DNA of 8,303 bases from Rhodobacteraceae bacterium UBA1943 (GTDB lineage: Bacteria; Pseudomonadota; Alphaproteobacteria; Rhodobacterales; Rhodobacteraceae): positions 1 to 8,303 of the forward strand of contig DDEX01000016.1 of NCBI GenBank assembly GCA_002336845.1, written 5' to 3'. The notes beneath the pieces are model-generated. The model was not told where the DNA came from and made no database searches. It saw only the letters and a list, made by a program, of their open reading frames with translations. The translations under genes and the position numbers were made by a program. Numbering within the stretch: position 1 is the first letter of the stretch; each line of letters opens with the position of its first letter. Shown here in pieces: positions 1 through 6,120 of the stretch.

Positions 1-52
1 CCAGTCATCTCAGCACGAGCGGCGACAACGACGCAGTACAGCGGCGATGATC

Positions 53-94
53 CGACCCGCCCCGAGCCGGTGCGCGAGGCCGGGTAGCGGGTCG
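53..94 (-). terminator. Long imperfect GC-rich hairpin, terminator-like
   Basis: The outer arms CGACCCGC (53-60) and GCGGGTCG (87-94) are perfectly complementary over 8 bases. Inside them CCCG (61-64) pairs with CGGG (81-84), and GCC (66-68) pairs with GGC (78-80). This gives about 15 base pairs with a two-base bulge, a one-base bulge and a nine-base apical loop. On the minus strand it starts 11 bases after the stop codon of the apbE remnant, which is where a transcription end is expected. No T-run follows on either strand, so it is not a classical intrinsic terminator. It may instead stall polymerase, protect a 3' end or act with Rho. The structure is seen directly; the terminator role is inferred from position. 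Confidence 0.5.
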
Positions 95-105
95 TCAGGC
101 GCGGT

Positions 106-359
106 TCAGCCGGGCGCGGCGTCGCCGCCGAACAGGGCGCCGACGGCGCGGGGTCGGATGCCCTCCGCCTCGCGCATCAGAAACAGCGCGTCGAGGCGCA
201 GGCGCGCCGCCAGGTCCCCGCCTGCCTGGAGAACATGGTATGCGAGAGGCTCTGCCCTCGTACCTCGACGCGGTGACGGTAGTCGCCGGAAGTCGCGACG
301 GCACAATCCTCGAGCGCGAGGATCGAATGCGCCGTGCGTCGTTCATGGTCTCCTCGTCC
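106..359 (-). pseudogene. ApbE-family FAD:protein FMN transferase, C-terminal remnant with internal deletion
   Basis: Two pieces of an ApbE-like protein lie end to end in different minus-strand frames. Piece one, about 359-234, reads SILALEDCAVATSGDYRH followed by RVEVRGQSLSHTM. This matches the conserved ApbE block (A-V-A-T-S-G-D-Y, then S-H-x-x-D-P-R-T-G). Piece two, 237-106, is shifted by one base. It reads VLQAGGDLAARLRLDALFL then MREAEG and ends at TGA, like the usual ApbE C-terminus (RLGLDALFL plus a short tail). Between them the DPRTG motif and the Mg-binding loop (family pattern A-D-x-x-x-T-A) are absent: roughly 30-35 codons lost, out of frame. The N-terminal two thirds is also missing upstream of about 360. 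ApbE enzymes attach FMN to threonine in flavoproteins such as Nqr, Rnf and NosR; this copy cannot. The SHTM wording suggests a NosX-like member, but weakly. Identity is by motif recognition, not by search. Confidence 0.72.
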
Positions 360-551
360 TTGGAGGCCAGCAGATGTCAGATCATAGCTTTCGCCACTGT
401 CCGATTTTCGGGGGGTAGCTCAATCTGGGAGTACAAATTGCAGATCGGCGGAGCTGGGAATCGGGACGGGAAGGGGCAATTAGGAGCATTGCAGGAACAC
501 GCAAGCCCAGGGAAGAGCTGTTCGGAAGTTACATGATCACAGGCACTGAAA
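360..551. other. Non-coding gap of lower GC between acetate kinase and the apbE remnant
   Basis: About 190 bases with no supportable gene on either strand. A hand count over 361-540 gives about 54% GC, visibly lower than the flanking genes. All minus-strand frames I read show stops and no ApbE motif, so the missing N-terminal part of apbE is not preserved here. I see no intrinsic terminator after the acetate kinase stop, no insertion-sequence ends and no tRNA. The stretch is best explained as degraded or non-coding DNA at the site where the apbE 5' region was lost. Confidence 0.5.
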
Positions 552-1733
552 TCACGTGGTGCCGCTCGTCAGTGCAAAGGTGTGGCGCGCGATCATCCGT
601 TCTTCGTCGGTAGGGATGACCAGGATCGGGAGGCGACTCGCAGGGGTGGAAATGCAGGTTGCGCCAGCGGCATTGGCAGCGGGGTCGATCTCGGCGCCAA
701 GCCAGGCAAGGCGCGCGGCGATGCGGGCGCGGATCTCGGGCGAATGTTCGCCAATTCCGGCGGTGAACACGAAGGCGTCCAGCCCGCCGAGGGCCGCGGC
801 CAACTGGCCGGCGTGGAGGCCGCAGCGATAGGCGAAATGCTCGATGGCAAGGGCGGCGCGCGGGTCGGGGCTGGTCAGAAGGTCGCGCATGTCGCTGGAG
901 ATGCCCGAAAGGCCCTTCAGCCCCGCCTCGCGATAGAGGAGGCGGGTGATCTCGGCCGGGGTCATGCCTTTTTCCTTGATCAGATGCAGCACCACGCCGG
1001 GGTCGAGCTGGCCGGGGCGGGTGCCCATCGGCAGGCCGTCAAGCGCGGTGAACCCCATCGTCGTCTCGACGCTGCGACCACCCTGCAAGGCGCACATCGA
1101 GGCGCCGCTGCCCAGATGGGCGACGATGACGCGGCCCTCGGCGATCTCGGGCGCGGTTTCGGACAGGGCCTGCGCGATGTATTCGTAGCTGAGGCCGTGA
1201 AAGCCGTAGCGGCGGATGCCTTCGTCGTAGAAGGCGCGCGGCAGGGCATAGCAGTTGACATGTTCGGCATGGTGGCGGTGGAATGCCGTGTCGAAACAGG
1301 CGACCTGCGGGGCGTCGGGCGCGATCGCCATGGCCAGGCGGATCGGCGCCAGATTGTTCGGCTGATGCAGGGGCGCCAGAGTCTGATAGCGGGAGAGCCG
1401 GTTCAGGATATCCTCGTCGATCAGCACGGCGCGGTCGAAATCCGGCCCTCCATGCACGACCCGGTGGCCGATGGCGCGCAGGGTGATGCCCTTGCGGGTC
1501 TTCAACCAGTCCCGCAGGACGCCAATTGCGGCTGGCAGGTCGGGGATTTCGGCGGCCTCATGGCTGCGGTCGATCAGCACGGCGCCTGCAGAATCGACGA
1601 TCCTGAGCCGGGGCCTGACTCCGATCCCGTCGACCTGGCCGCGCACACGTCGCTGCAATCCGCCATCGACAAGACCGAAGGACTGGAACTTCAGGCTGGA
1701 CGACCCCGCGTTGACGACCAGGATCACGTCCAT
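552..1733 (-). CDS. ackA: Acetate kinase
   Basis: Cytosolic kinase that interconverts acetate plus ATP with acetyl phosphate plus ADP; propionate is often a second substrate. At 393 residues it is the normal family length. The N-terminal signature VVNAGSSSLKF (6-16) is intact. Further active-site elements are HRVVHGG with R91, FDTAFH with D148, RYGFHG with H179, the HLGSGAS loop (206-212), MGTRPGQLDPG with R239, the TAGIGE phosphate loop (324-329) and PTDEE (374-378) near the metal-binding glutamate. These correspond to the ASKHA-fold catalytic residues known from the Methanosarcina enzyme (N7, R91, D148, H180, R241, E384). One difference: the loop after R239 reads P-G-Q-L-D-P, where many bacterial enzymes have S/C-G-D-I-D-P. 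The ATG overlaps the TGA of the upstream acyltransferase by one base (TGATG), so translation is probably coupled. It is the last intact gene of the block. Confidence 0.96.
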   Translation of the reverse strand: MDVILVVNAGSSSLKFQSFGLVDGGLQRRVRGQVDGIGVRPRLRIVDSAGAVLIDRSHEAAEIPDLPAAIGVLRDWLKTRKGITLRAIGHRVVHGGPDFDRAVLIDEDILNRLSRYQTLAPLHQPNNLAPIRLAMAIAPDAPQVACFDTAFHRHHAEHVNCYALPRAFYDEGIRRYGFHGLSYEYIAQALSETAPEIAEGRVIVAHLGSGASMCALQGGRSVETTMGFTALDGLPMGTRPGQLDPGVVLHLIKEKGMTPAEITRLLYREAGLKGLSGISSDMRDLLTSPDPRAALAIEHFAYRCGLHAGQLAAALGGLDAFVFTAGIGEHSPEIRARIAARLAWLGAEIDPAANAAGATCISTPASRLPILVIPTDEERMIARHTFALTSGTT

Positions 1734-2665
1734 CAGACGCCGGCCTTCCTGCGGAGCGCATTGGCATAGATCGCCGCCACTGCGCAGGAGGCCATGCGGG
1801 TGCGGACGCTGTCGGCCCGCGAGGTCAGGATGATCGGCACGCGCGCGCCCAGCACGATCCCGGCGGCATCGGCGCGGGACAGGAAGATCAGGTTCTTCGC
1901 CAGCATGTTTCCGGCCTCGAGGTCGGGAACGACGAGGATCTGGCCGTGGCCGGCAACCGGGCCGCCGATGCCCTTGATGCGCGCCGCTTCGGGATCGATG
2001 GCATTGTCAAAGGCCAGCGGGCCATCCAGCAGGCCGCCGGTGATCTGTCCCCGTTCGGCCATCTTGCACAGCGCAGCCGCCTCGATCGTTGAGGGGATCT
2101 TCGTCGTCACCGTCTCGACCGCCGACAGGATCGCCACCTTGGGTGTGCCAAGCCCGATGCCCGCCCACAGGTCGATGGCGTTCTGTACGATGTCGCGCTT
2201 GCTGTCGAGATCGGGAAAGATGTTGATCGCTGCATCGGTGATGAACAGCGTCTCGGGGTGGCCCGGCACATCCATGATGAAGACATGGCTGATCCGGCGT
2301 TCGGTGCGCAGGCCGGTGGTCGCGTCGGTGACTTCCTTCATCAGCTCATCGGTGTGCAGGCTGCCTTTCATCAAAAGCTCGCCCTTGCCGGCGCGGATCA
2401 GGGCCACCGCCTGCGCGGCGGCGGCGTGGCTGTGCGGCGCATCGACGAACTGCCGCCCGGCAAGGTCGATGCCGTGTTCGGCGGCGATGGCGCGGATGCG
2501 GGCTTCCGGCCCCACCAGAACCGGCTCGATCAGATGTGCCGCCGCCGCCTCCATCGCGCCGCGCAGCGAGGTCTCGTCGCAAGGATGTGCGACGACGGTC
2601 AAGGCGGGCGAGCCGTCGCGGGCGGCGGCAATCAGGCGCTGGTGCTTGTCGTGAAGCTCGTCCAT
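1733..2665 (-). CDS. pta: Phosphate acetyl/butyryltransferase, single-domain form
   Basis: Transfers an acyl group between CoA and phosphate (acetyl-CoA + Pi to acetyl phosphate + CoA, or a short-chain analogue), supplying or consuming the substrate of the adjacent kinase. At 310 residues it is one PTA_PTB domain. Conserved blocks are KGSLHTDELM (100-109), VETVTTKIPST (183-193), GGLLDGPLAFDNA (210-222), PDLEAGNMLAKNL (247-259) and the C-terminal SRADSVRTRMAS (282-293), which lines the CoA/phosphate site in this family. The TSRADS form is typical of the subgroup often annotated as bifunctional enoyl-CoA hydratase/phosphate acetyltransferase. The N-terminal MaoC-like hydratase domain of those longer proteins (about 460 residues) is absent here. 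The ATG lies 11 bases after the DUF3141 stop, with a weak ACGGA ribosome site. The stop overlaps the ackA start. Acetyl versus butyryl preference cannot be read; pairing with AckA favours acetyl. Confidence 0.9.
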   Translation of the reverse strand: MDELHDKHQRLIAAARDGSPALTVVAHPCDETSLRGAMEAAAAHLIEPVLVGPEARIRAIAAEHGIDLAGRQFVDAPHSHAAAAQAVALIRAGKGELLMKGSLHTDELMKEVTDATTGLRTERRISHVFIMDVPGHPETLFITDAAINIFPDLDSKRDIVQNAIDLWAGIGLGTPKVAILSAVETVTTKIPSTIEAAALCKMAERGQITGGLLDGPLAFDNAIDPEAARIKGIGGPVAGHGQILVVPDLEAGNMLAKNLIFLSRADAAGIVLGARVPIILTSRADSVRTRMASCAVAAIYANALRRKAGV

Positions 2666-2676
2666 GGGGTGTCCGT

Positions 2677-4860
2677 TCAGGATGCCTTGCGTTTGTCGAT
2701 CGCTGCGGGTCCGATGCCAAGAAGGCTGGCGATCCGGTTCAGCCGCTGCCGCGCCTTGTGGTCCAGCGCGCCGCTGGCCTCGACCACCTCGCGGATGGTG
2801 TCAAGCGCCATGCGGCGCTGGTCGCCGGATTCGGGCATGAGACCGGGAATGGCCCCAAGCGCCGCCTCTTCGTCGAGAAGCAGCATCTGAAGCTGTTCAC
2901 GCACCATCTGCTTGAAATCGGCCAGCGTCAAAGCGCCGCTTTCGGGATTGGTCCGGCGCAATCGGGCGATCTCGGCGAACTGGCGTTCGTCGACGACCCT
3001 GCCCGACATGCCGACCCAGATCAGCGCCCGCACCACTGCCGCGACAGGACCGCCCTCCGTCATGTTTCGGCGCAGCCCCTCGTCGCGGCGCCTGACCAGT
3101 TCGTCATGCAGCCCGGTATGTGCGGGCTTGCGCGGGCGCTCTGTCGAGGATGTGTCGACGCCTAGCGCCGCCTGCAAGGCCCTATTGCCATAAATGGCGT
3201 GGAAACTGGCCTCGGATGTCCAGTTGATCACGTCGCGCATCGCGTCAAGACCCTGAACGATGGCGGTTGATGTCATCTCCTGCATGTTGAGCCAGGGGTT
3301 GTCCGGGCTGGCAGGTTCGCGTTTTTCGCGCACACTTTCTGCCAGTCCCTTGACCTGCCGCATCCAGGGGTTGCCGGCGCAGAACATCTCGTAGGACAGT
3401 CGCAGCGGGTGGAACCTGCGCGTCGCCTCGGCGAAGGATGGCGTCGTGAAAGCCTGCACGAAGGGCTGGGCGAAGGTGCGGTAAAGTGCCAGGTTGATCT
3501 CGGAGAGCCGTGCCACCGTCTCGAACTTGCGCTCGTCCTCAAGGTCGTTGCCGCCAAGCGCGCGGATGTCATCCAGCGTGCGCGCCTCGCAACGCATCAC
3601 CCAGTCGCCCTTGACCAGATCGGCATTGACTCCGGCCGCCTCCTTCGGGGTCAGCACCGCCTCGTAAAGACCGGGGGGCAGCACGTCGATCAGGTCGATG
3701 TTGTGGGCGAACTCGTCATGTTCCTTGCGTGCGACCTGGCCCGAGACGAAAATGCCCAGATGGCCGATATGGTCGTGCACCGTGTAGACAATGGTTTGCC
3801 CCCAGGCGCGGATGTCGTCCTCGCTGTCATAAAGGTCAAGGATCCAGTCCAACGCCTGCTGCGGCGGAGTGATGTTGTCGCCCTTCGAGCAGAAGACGAC
3901 GATGGGCGAGTTGATCGCGCGCAGGTCGATGGCAGTGCCATCCGCAGTTCGGATATCGCCGGCCGCAAGATGGTTGCCGACGAAAAGCTCGTCCACGATC
4001 CACTGCATTTCCCCGGCATTCAGCGTGACCAGGGCATTCCACCACTTCTCGAACCCAAGGTAACGCTCGGGCTCGGTGTCGATCTTCGACCAGAGATTGT
4101 ATTGCTTGGTCCAGAAGGTGTTCGCCGGATCCTGCGCCTCGAAGTTCTGGACCAGCGCGGCGCCATCGAAGATGCCGCCCCCCAGATCGCCCGCCAGTGC
4201 CGTCAGCCAGGTTCCGCCCATGAGGCCGCCGGCATAGCGCATCGGATATTTGCCATGCACGCCCGCCCAGTAGGACAGAGGCGTTCCGGGAACGATGATC
4301 GGGCCGAAAAGCTCGGGCCGCAGGGCGGCAAGGATCATCACCGCCCAACCGGCCTGGCAATTGCCGATGACGCAGGGCTTGCCCTCGGCCTCGGGGTGGC
4401 GCGCGACTACCGTTTCCAGAAAGGTCGCCTGGGCATTGGTGACATCAAGGATGGTCTGGCCGGGAACCGGTTCGGGCAGAAAGCCGATGAACCAGACCGG
4501 ATGGCCCGCCTTCAGCGCGACGCCCACCTCGCTGTCGGCCTTGAAGCCGCCGATGCCCGAAACCTGACCCGCGCGCGGATCGACGATCACGAAGGGACGT
4601 TTCAGGGGGTCGATGGTTACGTCTTCAGGGGGGACGATCCGATAGAGAAGATAGTTCACCGGCGGGTCGAAACTGCGGGCATCGAGGACCAGTTCGGCAT
4701 CATAGCTCAGGACATTGGGCGCCGGATCTTTGGTATGGGCGTCGTACTGGGCGGCACGTTCGCGCATCACGTCAAGGAAAAGCACCGAACGCTGCCAGGC
4801 ATCTGTCATGTATTCCGCAGTCTGCGCCATCGCGGGAAATGTCATGTCACGCTGAGCCAT
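2677..4860 (-). CDS. DUF3141 protein: PHA-synthase-like alpha/beta hydrolase with TerB-like C-terminus
   Basis: A 727-residue protein of the DUF3141 family, sometimes annotated as poly(3-hydroxyalkanoate) synthetase; no reaction is established. Residues about 65-400 form an alpha/beta-hydrolase core. The nucleophile elbow GNCQAG (166-171) places Cys168 where PHA synthases have G-x-C-x-G-G. Acid and base candidates are Asp328 (SKGDNITP) and His364 (HDHIGHLGIF). The C168-D328 spacing of 160 is very close to the 161 of Cupriavidus PhaC (C319, D480), so the triad looks complete. Residues about 400-600 are mostly helical and charged. Residues about 600-715 resemble TerB. There is no signal peptide or clear membrane segment, so it is probably cytosolic or membrane-associated. 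I chose the ATG at 4860 because AAAGG sits 7 bases upstream and the protein begins MAQRDMTF; an in-frame start at 4953 adds 31 unlikely residues. In Sinorhizobium meliloti an orfA-pta-ackA operon with a PHB-synthase-like OrfA is PhoB-controlled. I see no PHO box here. Confidence 0.88.
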   Translation of the reverse strand: MAQRDMTFPAMAQTAEYMTDAWQRSVLFLDVMRERAAQYDAHTKDPAPNVLSYDAELVLDARSFDPPVNYLLYRIVPPEDVTIDPLKRPFVIVDPRAGQVSGIGGFKADSEVGVALKAGHPVWFIGFLPEPVPGQTILDVTNAQATFLETVVARHPEAEGKPCVIGNCQAGWAVMILAALRPELFGPIIVPGTPLSYWAGVHGKYPMRYAGGLMGGTWLTALAGDLGGGIFDGAALVQNFEAQDPANTFWTKQYNLWSKIDTEPERYLGFEKWWNALVTLNAGEMQWIVDELFVGNHLAAGDIRTADGTAIDLRAINSPIVVFCSKGDNITPPQQALDWILDLYDSEDDIRAWGQTIVYTVHDHIGHLGIFVSGQVARKEHDEFAHNIDLIDVLPPGLYEAVLTPKEAAGVNADLVKGDWVMRCEARTLDDIRALGGNDLEDERKFETVARLSEINLALYRTFAQPFVQAFTTPSFAEATRRFHPLRLSYEMFCAGNPWMRQVKGLAESVREKREPASPDNPWLNMQEMTSTAIVQGLDAMRDVINWTSEASFHAIYGNRALQAALGVDTSSTERPRKPAHTGLHDELVRRRDEGLRRNMTEGGPVAAVVRALIWVGMSGRVVDERQFAEIARLRRTNPESGALTLADFKQMVREQLQMLLLDEEAALGAIPGLMPESGDQRRMALDTIREVVEASGALDHKARQRLNRIASLLGIGPAAIDKRKAS

Positions 4861-5003
4861 GTTTCCACCTTTCGATTGCCGGAAGGCCGGCGGGTTCGCC
4901 AACCGTCCCATGGGTTCGATATGTCTATCTGCGCGCTGGGCGGCGAAAGGCAAACCATGCGCCCCCGCCCCCGGCGCAACTTTTCGTTATCTGGGCGCGC
5001 CCC
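4861..5003 (-). promoter_or_regulatory. Intergenic region upstream of the DUF3141-pta-ackA block
   Basis: The 143 bases between the permease stop and the DUF3141 start form the largest gap inside the gene row, so they are the likeliest place for a promoter of the metabolic genes. Seen directly: a perfect 10-base palindrome GGGCGCGCCC (4993-5002) beside the permease stop; an inverted repeat with arms TGCGCC (4958-4963) and GGCGCA (4973-4978); a small GCCGG/CCGGC hairpin near 4877-4890; and the ribosome site AAAGG 7 bases before the ATG. On the minus strand TTGCCT (4953-4948) could be a -35 element, but only poor -10 matches (GATAGA, TAGACA) follow. No TTGAC-N4-GTCAA-type (FNR) or CTGTCAT-repeat (PhoB) site is evident. 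Read-through from the transporter genes is equally possible. Confidence 0.4.
4958..4978 (-). terminator. Weak hairpin after the permease gene, possible attenuating terminator
   Basis: The arms TGCGCC (4958-4963) and GGCGCA (4973-4978) can form a 6-base-pair stem with a 9-base loop, about 25 bases past the permease stop. On the minus strand it is followed by TGGTTTGCCTTT, which is too poor in T for a confident intrinsic terminator. On the plus strand ACTTTTCGTT follows, which is better, but no plus-strand gene ends here. Listed as a candidate for partial separation of the transporter from the metabolic genes. Confidence 0.22.
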
Positions 5004-6116
5004 TTAGCGCAGGAAGGCCCGGAACTGCCGGAGTGCCAGCCAGAACAGCACCGCCCCGATCACCGCCAGCGCAAGAAGCTGCGGCCAGACCACCTCCAGC
5101 CCGGCCCCCCGGAACAGGATCGACTGCGACAGGATGATGAAGTGGGTATTCGGTGCCGCCAGCATGATGGTCTGGATGAACTCCGGCATCGACTCGCGCG
5201 GGGTCATGCCGCCGGACAGGATCTGCAGCGGGATGAGAATCATCATCATCAGAAGCGCAAACTGCGGCATTGTGCCGGCGACCGTGGCCATGAATATCCC
5301 CATCGAGGTCATGGCGACCATCATCAGAACCGCCCCGGCAAGGAAAAGCGGCACCGATCCCGCGACGGGCACATTCATCAGCCCCTGAACCACCACCGTC
5401 AGCGAGAAGGTCGAGCCAAGCAGAACCACCAGCCCCATCGACCAGATCTTGGACAGCATGATCTCGGTCGCCGTGACCGGCATCACCAGAAGATGTTCGA
5501 CCGTGCCATGTTCCTTTTCCCGGATCAGGGCTGATCCGGTCAGGATCAGCGACAGCATGGTGATCGACTGGATAACGCTGTTGATGGCCCCGAACCAGCC
5601 GGGATCAAGCGACGGGTTATAGCGGGCGCGAAGGGCCAGTTCGACGGGCAGCGTGCTTTGCGCCCGATACCCCGAGACAAATTCCGAGACCTCGCTGGAC
5701 ACGATCTGACTGACATAGCCGCCGCCGGTGAAAGCCTGGCTCATCCGTGTCGCGTCAATGTTCAGCTGGATCGCCGGTGCCTTGCCCGCCAGCACATCGC
5801 GCTGGAAATCCGGTGGAATGTTCAGCGCGAAAGTATCCAGGCCCGCATCCATCCTGGTGTCGATTTCGGCGGCGGTAATCAGGTTCGGCGGCACGAAATA
5901 GGGCTGATAGAAGGCCGAGACGATCCGCGACGATAGCTGCGACTGGTCCTCGTCGACGATCGAGATCGCGGCATTGCTCAGCGTCTCCGGGCTGGAATTG
6001 GCCGAAGTCCAGACCGACAGGCTGAAGGAATAGACGATCAGCGCCAGCATGATCCAGTCGCGCCACAGCCCGCGCAGCTCCTTCACCCCGAGGTTTCGGA
6101 CGTTCTTCAGGTTCAT
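5004..6116 (-). CDS. ABC-2 type exporter permease, YhhJ-like
   Basis: Inner-membrane permease half of an ABC exporter, 370 residues, close in length to Escherichia coli YhhJ. The topology is that of ABC2_membrane_3 proteins. One N-terminal helix (about 21-38) is followed by a large extracytoplasmic domain (about 40-172) containing SIVDEDQS and IPPDFQRD. Five more hydrophobic segments then follow, at about 174-196, 222-247, 255-280, 284-302 and 346-362. The cytoplasmic coupling motif REKEHGTVEHLLVMPVTA (199-216) contacts the ATPase in this family. It carries no ATPase of its own and must pair with the RbbA-like protein encoded 4 bases upstream. Its ribosome site GGAGAGG overlaps the upstream TAG stop, so the two are translated together. 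Substrate unknown: E. coli relatives are described as multidrug-like or ribosome-linked, and neither can be inferred here. Family call is firm; substrate is not. Confidence 0.93.
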   Translation of the reverse strand: MNLKNVRNLGVKELRGLWRDWIMLALIVYSFSLSVWTSANSSPETLSNAAISIVDEDQSQLSSRIVSAFYQPYFVPPNLITAAEIDTRMDAGLDTFALNIPPDFQRDVLAGKAPAIQLNIDATRMSQAFTGGGYVSQIVSSEVSEFVSGYRAQSTLPVELALRARYNPSLDPGWFGAINSVIQSITMLSLILTGSALIREKEHGTVEHLLVMPVTATEIMLSKIWSMGLVVLLGSTFSLTVVVQGLMNVPVAGSVPLFLAGAVLMMVAMTSMGIFMATVAGTMPQFALLMMMILIPLQILSGGMTPRESMPEFIQTIMLAAPNTHFIILSQSILFRGAGLEVVWPQLLALAVIGAVLFWLALRQFRAFLR

Positions 6117-6120
6117 GGCG

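Noticed and set aside
47..418. Plus-strand open frame of 123 codons
   Set aside because: Its composition is Arg/Ala/Ser/Pro-rich as expected for antisense of GC-rich DNA, and it lies over the minus-strand apbE remnant.
412..480. tRNA-like sequence: GGGGGTAGCTCAATCTGGGAG resembles an acceptor and D-arm start
   Set aside because: No matching T-arm (GGTTCGA-type), no anticodon stem and no closing acceptor strand follow, so it is a chance resemblance.
582..1769. Long plus-strand open frame (395 codons) opposite acetate kinase
   Set aside because: It mirrors ackA codon structure on the other strand, has no recognisable domain, and the minus-strand product is an unmistakable acetate kinase.
4861..4953. 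In-frame N-terminal extension of the DUF3141 protein starting at 4953
   Set aside because: The extra 31 residues look like translated intergenic sequence, while a well-placed AAAGG ribosome site precedes the ATG at 4860.
4861..5003. PhoB box or FNR box upstream of the DUF3141 gene
   Set aside because: No CTGTCAT direct repeat or TTGAT-N4-ATCAA-like palindrome could be found on either strand.
3409..5007. Plus-strand open frame of 532 codons opposite the DUF3141 gene
   Set aside because: Long antisense frames are common in high-GC genes. The sequence shows no motif and runs across the intergenic region without a ribosome site.
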